Source: an uncultured Prevotella sp.
Lineage (GTDB): Bacteria > Bacteroidota > Bacteroidia > Bacteroidales > Bacteroidaceae
Assembly (NCBI GenBank): GCA_944319945.1
Contig: CALUFN010000009.1
Coordinates: 1-60,111 of the forward strand
DNA length: 60,111 nucleotides
Direction of reading: 5' to 3'
Positions within the stretch are counted from its first letter, which is position 1. Each line of letters starts with the position of its first letter. Made by a program: the position numbers and the translations under genes. Below are positions 34,562 to 42,030 of the stretch, one piece after another. The notes beneath the pieces are model-generated. The model was given only the letters and a program-made list of their open reading frames with translations. It made no database searches and had not been told where the DNA came from.

Positions 34562-34766
34562 ATTCTTTGTCTTTAGTTTTTTGCGTGTAAACTAAGGTGG
34601 ACTCAGCGTCCGCGTAGTCACCTCATGGGGTGACCGTTATGTTATTTTTTATTCGTGACCGATAATATTAATTAATCGCCGCCAGTAGGCCGATATTCCC
34701 TTTTTCTTATATATATTAATAGGTGTATGGGCTTGCTTTCGCCCGTAGTTCGATGATTATTTGTCG

Positions 34767-34774
34767 CAAATGTA
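34767..34774 (-). promoter_or_regulatory. -7 promoter element of the pilus operon
   Basis: The minus strand reads TACATTTG, fitting TAnnTTTG. It predicts a long leader of about 200 bases before the DUF3575 ATG. The leader contains a small hairpin AGTCACC/GGTGACC near 34616-34635. No standard -33 TTTG is visible, so an activator may be needed. Confidence 0.55.
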
Positions 34775-34792
34775 GTAATAATACTTAAAATT

Positions 34793-34871
34793 ACCCCCCC
34801 CGAAAGCTAATATTTGTTAATAACACAAATATTAGCATTTTACCCCCCCGAATTAACATTTGTAAACAAAT
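34793..34871. promoter_or_regulatory. Possible control region upstream of the pilus promoter
   Basis: A perfect 12-bp inverted repeat GCTAATATTTGT/ACAAATATTAGC (34806-34817 with 34825-34836) is bracketed by two copies of TTAC-C(7-8)-GAA (about 34791-34804 and 34840-34851). It is followed by the small palindrome ATTTGT-AA-ACAAAT (34858-34871). The dyads lie just upstream of the pilus -7 element, where an activator or repressor dimer could bind. The homopolymer C tracts could vary in length. Confidence 0.5.
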
Positions 34872-34971
34872 CTATCGGCCGGCAACTCTCCGCCAACGGT
34901 GGTTTGCCGACAGGAGGGCCGGCGGAGGCGTTGTAAACATTTGGTTCACAAAGCGTTACGGATGCCAACGA

Positions 34972-35051
34972 AAAAGGTTACCTTTCGCGCTGCGAAAGGT
35001 AACCTTTTATGAGACGATAAGCGGCCTTTCGCAGGGCGAAAGGCCGCTTAT
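34972..35051. repeat. Paired-hairpin intergenic repeat, locus 3
   Basis: Hairpin 1 is AAAAGGTTACCTTTCGC/reverse complement (34972-34988 with 34992-35008); hairpin 2 is ATAAGCGGCCTTTCGC/reverse complement (35017-35032 with 35036-35051). Both stems are perfect. Stem sequences and the ATGnGACnAT spacer agree with locus 2 at 19049-19130. It follows the phosphodiesterase stop by 14 bp and probably ends that transcript. Confidence 0.92.
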
Positions 35052-35064
35052 TACAATGTGAGCG

Positions 35065-36246
35065 TCATTCGGCCAGAAGATCGGCCACTACGCCGCCGTC
35101 ACACTCGGCAGGCTCCACGCCTATCAGGCGGCAAAGCGTGGGGTAGACGCAGGTGTTTTGGAAGATGTCCGTCTTCACGTATCCGTGCTTGAAGTCGGGC
35201 CCCTCGGCGCGGAAGGGCACGCACATGTCGGCGTATGACGGGTCGTAGCCGTGGTTGCCCGGCTTCACTCGGCCGTCCTCGGAGACTATCCAGCCCAAGT
35301 CGGGCAGCACCACGATGGGCGCCACGTTGCGGTTAGCGCCGTATTGCAGATGCGCCGGCACGTCCTCGCGCAGCCACGCCCTGAGGTGCGGCGCGCCTTC
35401 GAGGGCTCGCATAATGTCCTTCTCGCGGCCCTTCTTGGGGAAGATGAGCGTGGGCAGGTCGGCCATTACGCGCTCGCACCATTCGGGCTTCACGTAGTCC
35501 GCCAGGCGTATCGTGCGCTCGGGCGTGGTGTAAGCCATGCCGTGGTCGGAGGTCACTATGAAGTTGATGTCCGCGCCGTAGGGCAGGCTTCTAAGGTCGT
35601 CGTAAAGCAGGCGGAGCAGACGGTCGAGCGTCTCTACGGACTCGCGCGTCTCCCGCGAGGCCGGGCCGTAGTCGTGGCCCTGATAGTCGGGGTGCTCGAA
35701 GTAGGCCATCACCAGTGCGGGCCTTTCGCTCTCGGGCAGCGTGAGCAGCCGCTTCACCTCCACCAAGCGCGCCTGAAACGACAGTCGCGGCGTCTTGGCG
35801 TAGTCTTGCCAATAGTCGGGGCGCAGTCCTCGGATCTCAACGTCGGACCCCGGCCAGTACACCACGCCCACCTTTACGCCCTGCCGCTTGGCCGTGAGCC
35901 ATATCGGTTCGCCGCCGTAGAAGGAGCCGTCTTTCGCCGTCTCGGGGTCGGAGATGCTGAACGTGCGGCCCGACCTTACGTCGTAAAACCTGTTGGCTAT
36001 TATGCCGTGGCGGTCTGGCACGAGGCCCGTGGCCAGCGTATAGTGGTTGGGGAACGTCTTCGAGGGGAACGACGGCCTCATCACGGCCCTTACGCCGCGC
36101 GCCCCGAGCGAGTCGAGGAATGGCGTGTCGTACATCAGCGGATAGTCCCATCGGAAGCCGTCCATAGAGATTATCACAGTATAATGCCGCCCGGCGCGGG
36201 CGAAGAGGGCGGCCAGGAGGAATAGTATGATTGCGAGTTTTCTCAT
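35065..36246 (-). CDS. Secreted nucleotide pyrophosphatase/phosphodiesterase (alkaline phosphatase superfamily)
   Basis: A 393-residue exported enzyme of the type I phosphodiesterase/nucleotide pyrophosphatase (ENPP-like) family. A signal peptide covers about 1-18. The two-metal site is visible: Asp in ISMDGFRWDY, nucleophile Thr in SFPSKTFPNHYTLATGL, EHPDYQGHDYGP, VTSDHGMAYT, and GNHGYDP near the C-terminus. It cleaves phosphodiester or pyrophosphate bonds of nucleotides or related compounds outside the cytoplasm. It stands alone between the pilus operon and the Oar-like receptor, with its own hairpin terminator. Confidence 0.92.
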   Translation of the reverse strand: MRKLAIILFLLAALFARAGRHYTVIISMDGFRWDYPLMYDTPFLDSLGARGVRAVMRPSFPSKTFPNHYTLATGLVPDRHGIIANRFYDVRSGRTFSISDPETAKDGSFYGGEPIWLTAKRQGVKVGVVYWPGSDVEIRGLRPDYWQDYAKTPRLSFQARLVEVKRLLTLPESERPALVMAYFEHPDYQGHDYGPASRETRESVETLDRLLRLLYDDLRSLPYGADINFIVTSDHGMAYTTPERTIRLADYVKPEWCERVMADLPTLIFPKKGREKDIMRALEGAPHLRAWLREDVPAHLQYGANRNVAPIVVLPDLGWIVSEDGRVKPGNHGYDPSYADMCVPFRAEGPDFKHGYVKTDIFQNTCVYPTLCRLIGVEPAECDGGVVADLLAE

Positions 36247-36348
36247 AACGGCATTGTTTTTGCGAAAAGAAAGAAGGAGTAAGAAGAACGCCTGAACGCC
36301 GTTCCGCTTACTCCTTCAGTCCTTGTTGTTAATTATGTGGTGAAGCCA

Positions 36349-39300
36349 TTAGTTGAAATAGTACTTCACGCCGATCTGCATCTGCCAGCACTGGCTGTAA
36401 TTGCGGTTGAACTCCCAAGTCTGTTTATAGTAGTTTCCGTCAGAATCCTTGCCCATCGAGAAGTATGGTACTCCGTTTTTAACTTCATCAAGGTCGAGGA
36501 TTGCGCCGTTATTGCAGCTGCTCATGTTCTTCTCGACGCCCCACTTAGAGTTGAACAGGTTGCCGATGTTCATGAAGTCGACGCTGAGCTGCAGCTTGTT
36601 TGATGTCTTGCCGATCTTCAGGTTGAAGTCGTGAGCCCAACGGAAGTCGAAGCGGTGAACGAACGGAGCATGTGCAGAATAAGCCTCTGCGTACTCGCCC
36701 TTGTGGTTCTTGAGGTAGTCGTCTTGGTTTACGAAGTTCCAGAAGGCCTGGCGGTCTGCCTCGTTTGTGAAGTGTATCTCGTCGTCGTTCTTCGGTATGT
36801 ACATCAGGTCGGTATTTATTCCGTCGCCGTTGATGTCGTCGGCGTAAACAAAACTGTATCCCTGAGGACGGTAGCCTGTGTAGAACAAGGTGAAGTGGTC
36901 GTTGTGATAGGTGTAGCTTGCTGATGCTATCACGCGGTCGGGGATAACGTACTGAGAGTTTTGCAGCTCAACATTGTTGGGGCCGTTCACGGTGTAAAGT
37001 CCTGACCAAGCCGACGAAGCGTTGCTGCCCGGCATGCCCGACATCTCCTTAACCACGGTGTGAGTGTAGGCGGCCATCAGCTGTAAGTTCTTAACAGGTT
37101 CGGCTGTGGCTGTGAAGTTGAGCGTCCATCCATAGCCCTTGTGGGTGTTGGTCAGCACGCAGGCGTTGCTGAAGTTGTTATAATACCTGTAATCGCTGGG
37201 GTAGATGTAACGGTTGTCAGCACCTTGCAGCCTTTGCCAAGTCTCGTCAATGGGCTTGATGTTGTAGTTGTCAAGTATCACGTCGTTGATTTTCTTCGTG
37301 TAGGTGAACTCTCCCGACAGTGTCAACGGGAACGAAACGGGGAACTGATAGTCTACGGCGATCGACGACTTCCATACCTGAGGCATCTTGAAATTCTTGT
37401 CAACGCCTGCTATCTCGCTGGGTACGGTGCCTTGGTCAGGCGAGATAGACTCAGGAGCGCCCATCAGCTCGCGTATTTGGTTTACATCGGTGACAAGTCC
37501 GCCAACGAACTTATTGCGTATCTCTTGCGCCTTAGCTATTGCCGCAGCTTGTTCCGCATTGTCAGAAGTGGTGAGCACAACACCGTTGTCACCATAATAA
37601 GTGTCATAGTGGATGAGGTTCTGCACCATACCAGAGTTTGTCGGCATGTTGGTGAAAAACACCAAAGGCAGGCGTCCAGCGAAGAGACCCGTACCGCCAC
37701 GAACCTTAAGACGCTTGTCGCCGAACACGTCCCAAGTGAAGCCTACGCGCGGCGAGATTTGTACGTTGCCGTCAGGCCAAGCGCCAGTGTCGATGTGGCG
37801 GCCGCCGAAGTCGAGGTCGTAGATGGCATTGTTGCGCATCAGATCATCGCTGTTGAACGACATCATGTCGAAGCGTATGCCGTAAGTCAGCTTGAGGTTT
37901 GAGAGGATGTTCCATTCGTCTTGCAAATAAAGGCCGTATTGGTTGAACATAACCTCGGCGTTTGGATTCTTTTCACCGTTGTAACCGTAAGCCAGTCCTA
38001 CAGTCTCGGGTGCTGCGCCATTGAGGAAGTCGTCGAGCGAGCGGTAGCGGTAGTAGCCCGTTCCGCCGCGCATGTATGAGTTGTTGGCCAACTGGTGTTC
38101 GAACCTGAAGCCGGCCATAATCTTGTGGTTGCCGGCGTAATACGTGAAGTTGTCGTTCACGGTTAAGATTTTGTTCTGCACGCGGTTGTTGTAAGAGAAC
38201 AGTTCATAGCCGAGGCTCATGTACGGTGTTAGGCTTTGGGTTACAGTTCCGTCGGCAGCAGTCTCGTAGCCACCCATGATGTCGATAAATGGGAATGGCG
38301 AAGAGTTCGAACCGCGCACGTCTTCAATGTTAGAATAGGTAAAGAGCAGTTGGTTTGAGATGTTGTTGCCAAAGCGGCTGTTAAGGTCTGCCGACACGGT
38401 GCTTACCTTGTTCTCCATCGAATACATAGTGTTGGCAAAGGCCATTGAGTACTGCGACATACGGTTCATGTTACGCAGGCGGTAGCCCGTATCGGAAGAG
38501 TTTCCGTTTACAGGGTTCCACGCCGTGTTCTTCGTATAGTTGTAGCGCACGGCCAAGTGGTGGTTGTTCGTGATGTTCCAGTCGATGCGCGCGAGGAGCT
38601 TGAGGTTGTCCTCGTCGGCGGGGAAGTTGGTGAACGAGCCTGTGTCGTAACCGTATTTCTCCATCATGAAGTCGCGCACGCGCTGCATGTCGGCTATCGT
38701 GGTGCGCGATATGTAGTTGGTAGCGTCGCCGACTCCGTCCTCCGATGCGCGCCAGCGGTTTACGACGGTAGGTATTTTTGTGTATTCGGCGTTGGCGAAG
38801 AAGAAGAGCTTGTCTTTCAGTATCGGGCCTCCGAGGGTGAAGCCGTAGGTCGTTGTGCGGTTCTTGCCGCGCTCGCCGAGGTCTTGGTCGGCAACGCGGT
38901 TGCCGTGCATGTTCTCGTTGTTGTGGTAAACGTAGGCCGTACCCTTGAATGTGTTGGTACCCGACTTCGTAACGGCGTTGATTCCTCCGCCGATGAAGTT
39001 GGTCTGGCGCACGTCATACGGGGCCACTACTACCTGAACTTCGTCGATTGCGTCCATCGAGATGGGGTTGCCGCCGCCGGGCAGTCCGTCGCTGAGTCCG
39101 AAGTTGTTGTTCAGGTTCGCGCCGTCGAGCGTGAAGTTGGTAGAGCGTCCGTCGCCGCCGGCGAGGCTCATGCCGTTGGCGTAAGGAGAGATGCGCGTGA
39201 TGTCCTCGATGCTGCGGTTTACGGTGGGCAGCGCGGTGATCTGGGCGTTGGAGATGTTGGTAGAGGCGCCGGTCTTCTCGGCGGCGAACTTCGAGCCGTT

Positions 39301-39669
39301 GCCGATGACTACGATCTCGCCAAGCTCGTTGACGTCCTCGGACATCGTTGCGTTGAGGTTGTAGGTCTCGCCGAGCTGAAGGGTGATGCCGCGGAAGTCT
39401 TTCTCGGCGAAGCCGATGTAGGAGATTTTCACCTCGTAAGGTCCGCCCACGCGCATGCCCTGTATGGCCCAGCGGCCGTCTACGTTGGTCACGGCGTTGT
39501 AGGTGGTGCCCGAAGGCTTGTGGGTTACCCTGACGGTAGCGCCTATTACGTCCTCGCCTTGCGTGTCGACCACTTGTCCCGACATCGACGAGGTGGTAAT
39601 CTGCGCACTCACTGTTGCCGCCGCCATGAGCATGACGGAGGCAAAGAATAATCGCATTCGTTTTACCAT
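36349..39669 (-). CDS. Oar-like TonB-dependent receptor
   Basis: A 1,106-residue outer-membrane receptor. A signal peptide ends near residue 22, followed by a carboxypeptidase-regulatory-like Ig domain (VVDTQGEDVIGATVRVTHKPSG, about 30-110). A TonB plug follows (about 120-235: ITALPTVNRSIEDITRISPYANG, NFTLDGANLNNNFG, IDEVQVVVAPYDVRQTNFIGGGINAVTKSGTN), then a large beta-barrel ending VKYYFN with a terminal aromatic. The plug pattern and lack of a SusD partner place it with Oar-type receptors rather than SusC. The substrate is unknown: peptides or other large ligands are possible. It is a single-gene unit with its own -7 motif. Confidence 0.93.
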   Translation of the reverse strand: MVKRMRLFFASVMLMAAATVSAQITTSSMSGQVVDTQGEDVIGATVRVTHKPSGTTYNAVTNVDGRWAIQGMRVGGPYEVKISYIGFAEKDFRGITLQLGETYNLNATMSEDVNELGEIVVIGNGSKFAAEKTGASTNISNAQITALPTVNRSIEDITRISPYANGMSLAGGDGRSTNFTLDGANLNNNFGLSDGLPGGGNPISMDAIDEVQVVVAPYDVRQTNFIGGGINAVTKSGTNTFKGTAYVYHNNENMHGNRVADQDLGERGKNRTTTYGFTLGGPILKDKLFFFANAEYTKIPTVVNRWRASEDGVGDATNYISRTTIADMQRVRDFMMEKYGYDTGSFTNFPADEDNLKLLARIDWNITNNHHLAVRYNYTKNTAWNPVNGNSSDTGYRLRNMNRMSQYSMAFANTMYSMENKVSTVSADLNSRFGNNISNQLLFTYSNIEDVRGSNSSPFPFIDIMGGYETAADGTVTQSLTPYMSLGYELFSYNNRVQNKILTVNDNFTYYAGNHKIMAGFRFEHQLANNSYMRGGTGYYRYRSLDDFLNGAAPETVGLAYGYNGEKNPNAEVMFNQYGLYLQDEWNILSNLKLTYGIRFDMMSFNSDDLMRNNAIYDLDFGGRHIDTGAWPDGNVQISPRVGFTWDVFGDKRLKVRGGTGLFAGRLPLVFFTNMPTNSGMVQNLIHYDTYYGDNGVVLTTSDNAEQAAAIAKAQEIRNKFVGGLVTDVNQIRELMGAPESISPDQGTVPSEIAGVDKNFKMPQVWKSSIAVDYQFPVSFPLTLSGEFTYTKKINDVILDNYNIKPIDETWQRLQGADNRYIYPSDYRYYNNFSNACVLTNTHKGYGWTLNFTATAEPVKNLQLMAAYTHTVVKEMSGMPGSNASSAWSGLYTVNGPNNVELQNSQYVIPDRVIASASYTYHNDHFTLFYTGYRPQGYSFVYADDINGDGINTDLMYIPKNDDEIHFTNEADRQAFWNFVNQDDYLKNHKGEYAEAYSAHAPFVHRFDFRWAHDFNLKIGKTSNKLQLSVDFMNIGNLFNSKWGVEKNMSSCNNGAILDLDEVKNGVPYFSMGKDSDGNYYKQTWEFNRNYSQCWQMQIGVKYYFN

Positions 39670-39708
39670 AACGTTTAAAAAATTTGTTTAATATCTTGAA
39701 AACGTCGG

Positions 39709-39716
39709 CAAAGGTA
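39709..39716 (-). promoter_or_regulatory. -7 promoter element of the Oar-like receptor gene
   Basis: The minus strand reads TACCTTTG (TAnnTTTG), 40 bp upstream of the ATG. The -33 is not ideal. Confidence 0.6.
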
Positions 39717-39780
39717 GTAAAAAAGCACAAAAAGATGTTACAAAGGGTTTAAAAACCGATTATGATATTGTGGTGTGTAA

Positions 39781-39843
39781 GTAGTTAGGGGTAGTTAAAG
39801 TAGTTAGGAGTAGTTACTAAAAATCTTAACTACCCCTAACTAC
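39781..39843. repeat. 17-bp perfect inverted repeat made of GTAGTTAGG words
   Basis: GTAGTTAGGGGTAGTTA (39781-39797) is the exact reverse complement of 39827-39843; a further GTAGTTAGGAGTAGTTAC copy sits in the loop. It lies downstream of the thioredoxin-fold gene stop and upstream of the receptor promoter. Confidence 0.85.
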
Positions 39844-39854
39844 CTGAAAAAACT

Positions 39855-41024
39855 TTACTTCAGCAGTGCCTCTATCTCGGCGTCAAGGTCTTTTATCTGC
39901 ACGTCGCGTTTCTGCAGCGTGTTGTCGCGACCGATCAGGAAGAAGGTGGGTATCGACTGCACGTTGTACAGGGCGAGGTATTGCGACTGCAGGCCCTGCG
40001 GGTCGCGCACGCATACCCACGGCAGGGCGGCCGTGGTGGTCTTCCAGAAGTGCTCGTCGGGGTCGAGGGCCACTTGGTATATCTCGAAGCCACGCGCGTG
40101 ATACTTATTATAGATGTCGCGCATCTGCATTATGCGCTTGGTGGAGCCGTCTGCGCCGAACACGTGGAAGTCGAGCATCACCACCTTGCCCTTAAGCTGC
40201 GTCAGGCTGCGCTCCGCGCCGTTGCTGTCGGGCAGCTTTATGTCGATGAGGTTGGCCACGCTCACCTTGCTTGCGTCCACCATTTGGGCGGCCTCGCGGT
40301 TGCGCATGATGCGCAGCGTGCGCATGCCCTCAATGGCGATGTTGTGCAGGTTCCGGCCGCGCAGCGAGCCGGGGTGGTAGGTGTCCCAGCTGGTGGCCAC
40401 GGCTCCGAAGGCCTTTATGTCGTCTTCGCTCTCGCGTGGGTTGAATATCAGGCGGTTGCCCAGCGTCTGGAAGAGGGCGAAATAAGACGAGGGGCGCATC
40501 GGCGCCTTGTAGATGTAGTTGAGCTTGACGTCGTGCTTGTAGGCCTCTATCATGCGGGCGATGCTGTCGCGGGTGAGGTCGAAGCCGAAGGCGTCGTCGC
40601 GCTCTACGGCCATGACGCGGCGGAGCAGGTCTATCTGCTTGAGGGCCAGCTCCTTGATGGTGGCGCACTCGGGCGAGCCTTCCACCTCGTAGCCGGTAGA
40701 CATCGAGGGGTAAGAGGCCTTCACGGTGATGGTCTCGGTGGAGTCTACGCTGAGGTTGATGATCTGGCCGGCTATGCGCAGGCGGTAGAACTCGGGCGCC
40801 TCGGGTGCCTTGTCGCTGAAGCTGAACGCCCCGTCGGCGTCGAGCTTCACTGAGTCGACGGCTACGGGGCCGTCGAGGCTCATGTTCTCGAAGTAGAGCA
40901 CCGAGTCTTCAGCCTCGCTTATCGTGCCGTCGACGTGGAATTTCCTGTCGTCGCACGAGCCGAGCGCCACTGCCGCGAGGGCGCACGCGAGGGCGGTGCG
41001 GATGTAGTTAAATGTATGTTTCAT
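39855..41024 (-). CDS. Thioredoxin-fold lipoprotein with DUF4369-like domain, CxxC missing
   Basis: The start at 41024 (MKHTFNYIRT) gives 389 residues with a lipobox LGSC (Cys24); the longer reading frame upstream is arginine-rich and is a shadow of crcB. An N-terminal DUF4369-like beta domain (about 27-130: FHVDGTISEAEDSVLYFENMSLDG) is followed by helices and a TlpA/AhpC-type thioredoxin fold (about 255-389: KLPDSNGAERSLTQLKGKVVMLDFHVFG, YQVALDPDEHFWKTT, VQSIPTFFLIGRDN). The active-site CxxC that should follow the VMLDF strand is replaced by FGADGSTKR, so it cannot be a thiol oxidoreductase. The cis-Pro loop (SIPTFF) is kept. It starts 2 bp after crcB and must be co-transcribed with it. Confidence 0.88.
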   Translation of the reverse strand: MKHTFNYIRTALACALAAVALGSCDDRKFHVDGTISEAEDSVLYFENMSLDGPVAVDSVKLDADGAFSFSDKAPEAPEFYRLRIAGQIINLSVDSTETITVKASYPSMSTGYEVEGSPECATIKELALKQIDLLRRVMAVERDDAFGFDLTRDSIARMIEAYKHDVKLNYIYKAPMRPSSYFALFQTLGNRLIFNPRESEDDIKAFGAVATSWDTYHPGSLRGRNLHNIAIEGMRTLRIMRNREAAQMVDASKVSVANLIDIKLPDSNGAERSLTQLKGKVVMLDFHVFGADGSTKRIMQMRDIYNKYHARGFEIYQVALDPDEHFWKTTTAALPWVCVRDPQGLQSQYLALYNVQSIPTFFLIGRDNTLQKRDVQIKDLDAEIEALLK

Positions 41025-41026
41025 CG

Positions 41027-41407
41027 TTATATGAGTTTTGCCAGTTGGTATCCGCCGACGACGGCCGCCATCCCGAGGGCAAGGCTTGCTCCGGCGTAGA
41101 GGGCGGCAAGCACGGCGTCGCCGGTCTTTACGAGCGTCAGCGACTCGTTCATGAACGTGCTGAACGTTGTGAATCCTCCGCAGAAGCCCACGGTAAGCAG
41201 CAGCTTGAGGTCGGCGCCTACGTGCGGACCGTCGCCGTCGGCCAGTCCGCATACCAGCCCGATTATAAGGCATCCGAGCACGTTGGCCGCCAGCGTGCCG
41301 AGCGGAAAGGCCGCGAGCACGGTGCCGTTGAGAGCCCTTGACACCAAGTAGCGCGCCACGCTGCCTGCGGCTCCGCCCAAAGCTACGAGCATGATATTCT
41401 TCAACAT
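41027..41407 (-). CDS. crcB: Fluoride ion channel CrcB/Fluc
   Basis: The start at 41407 gives 126 residues, the usual size; the longer frame from 41476 would run through the promoter. Four membrane helices are evident. Fluc hallmarks are present: GGAAGSVARYLVSR near the N-terminus, FPLGTLAANVLGC with the conserved Asn, and GFCGGFTTFSTFMNES with the phenylalanine box and central Na+-site region. It exports fluoride as a dual-topology dimer. It is followed after 2 bp by the thioredoxin-fold lipoprotein gene. No fluoride riboswitch fits between promoter and start. Confidence 0.95.
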   Translation of the reverse strand: MLKNIMLVALGGAAGSVARYLVSRALNGTVLAAFPLGTLAANVLGCLIIGLVCGLADGDGPHVGADLKLLLTVGFCGGFTTFSTFMNESLTLVKTGDAVLAALYAGASLALGMAAVVGGYQLAKLI

Positions 41408-41412
41408 AGGTG

Positions 41413-41443
41413 CAAAGTTAATGCAAGTCGAGCGAAATGCAAA
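41413..41443 (-). promoter_or_regulatory. Consensus promoter of crcB, predicting an almost leaderless mRNA
   Basis: On the minus strand, TTTG (41440-41443) and TAACTTTG (41413-41420) are separated by 19 bp, a perfect Bacteroidota spacing. The -7 element ends 5 bp before the ATG, so transcription should start at or within a few bases of the start codon. Confidence 0.75.
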
Positions 41444-41501
41444 ATAAAAGCGAGGGAAACGAGCTTTTATTTTCATTGCAGAGACGCAGCTTAACTTATT
41501 C

Positions 41502-41569
41502 CAAAGTTAATGCAAGTCGAGCGAATTGAAAATCGCCGTAAGGCAAATGCAAAATAAAAGCGAGGGAAA
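41502..41569. repeat. Second copy of the crcB promoter segment, with an insertion
   Basis: CAAAGTTAATGCAAGTCGAGCGAA...GCAAAATAAAAGCGAGGGAAA repeats the segment at 41413-41459, but about 20 extra bases (around 41526-41546) separate the -7 and -33 parts, so this copy probably cannot work as a promoter. Confidence 0.8.
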
Positions 41570-41576
41570 AAAAGCC

Positions 41577-41770
41577 CTCCCCTACCCTCCCGAAAGGAGG
41601 GAGCTTGATTTGCCTTGAAGCCGCCAAGACGCACTTGTAGTAAAGTGTATCAAAATTAGGAATATCACCACATTTCCAAAAGACGGCAGATTGCGGCCTG
41701 AAAGGATAGCTTTTACAACGTAAAAGGTTATCTTTTACAATCTAAAAGGATACCTCTTGCAAGCGCATCG
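41577..41770. repeat. GGAGGGAG hairpin and degenerate AAAAGG repeats upstream of pnp
   Basis: CCCTCCCGAAAGGAGGG forms a hairpin near 41588-41604. Degenerate copies of GGCCTGAAAGGATAGCTTTTAC and AAAAGGTTATCTTTTAC (about 41691-41760) belong to the AAAGG-hairpin repeat family. No gene is present in this stretch. Confidence 0.55.
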
Positions 41771-41811
41771 AAAGCAAATGAAAACCGTAAGTAAAAGCCG
41801 CCGGGAAATAA

Positions 41812-41917
41812 CAAACAGGAAGCATCTCCTTAAAGGGTTGCAGGTGTTTGCACCTGACGGCCAGCCGAACCCTACGAGGGTAATCTCCACGTCTGCTTAT
41901 AAAAGTCCGCCTGTTTG
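41812..41917. ncRNA. Candidate structured RNA upstream of pnp
   Basis: The outer helix CAAACAGG/CCTGTTTG (41812-41819 with 41910-41917) continues inward as AAGCA/TGCTT (41820-41824 with 41894-41898). Inside, AGGGTT/AACCCT (41834-41839 with 41868-41873) closes two hairpins, CAGGTG-TTTG-CACCTG (41841-41856) and CGG-CCAG-CCG (41858-41867). An alternative hairpin CCCT-ACG-AGGG (41870-41880) would compete with the AGGGTT helix. The pnp -7 element lies downstream of this region, so it is either a separate RNA or an old repeat rather than the pnp leader. The strand is not certain. No known riboswitch class matches by eye. Confidence 0.45.
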
Positions 41918-41980
41918 CTAAAAAACAACAATTTAATGCACATTTAATGTAAAACCGTCTTCGGTTATTCCAAAAATGGT

Positions 41981-41988
41981 TATCTTTG
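41981..41988 (+). promoter_or_regulatory. -7 promoter element of pnp
   Basis: TATCTTTG fits TAnnTTTG 42 bp upstream of the pnp ATG and predicts a leader of roughly 35 bases. Confidence 0.6.
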
Positions 41989-42030
41989 TGCGATTTTTTT
42001 TGATGTAAAAAGATATTTTTTGATTTTTAG

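Noticed and set aside
36349-39669. SusC/SusD polysaccharide-utilisation locus
   Set aside because: The receptor is Oar-like and no SusD-type lipoprotein or glycan-degrading enzyme is adjacent; the GH3 and esterase genes lie more than 15 kb away.
41024-41273. N-terminal extension of the thioredoxin-fold lipoprotein to 41273
   Set aside because: The extra part is Arg-rich antisense-like sequence inside crcB, whereas the ATG at 41024 gives a normal lipoprotein signal and 2-bp coupling.
41400-41480. Fluoride riboswitch upstream of crcB
   Set aside because: A consensus promoter ends 5 bp before the crcB ATG, leaving no room for a leader RNA, and no fluoride-motif sequence is visible.
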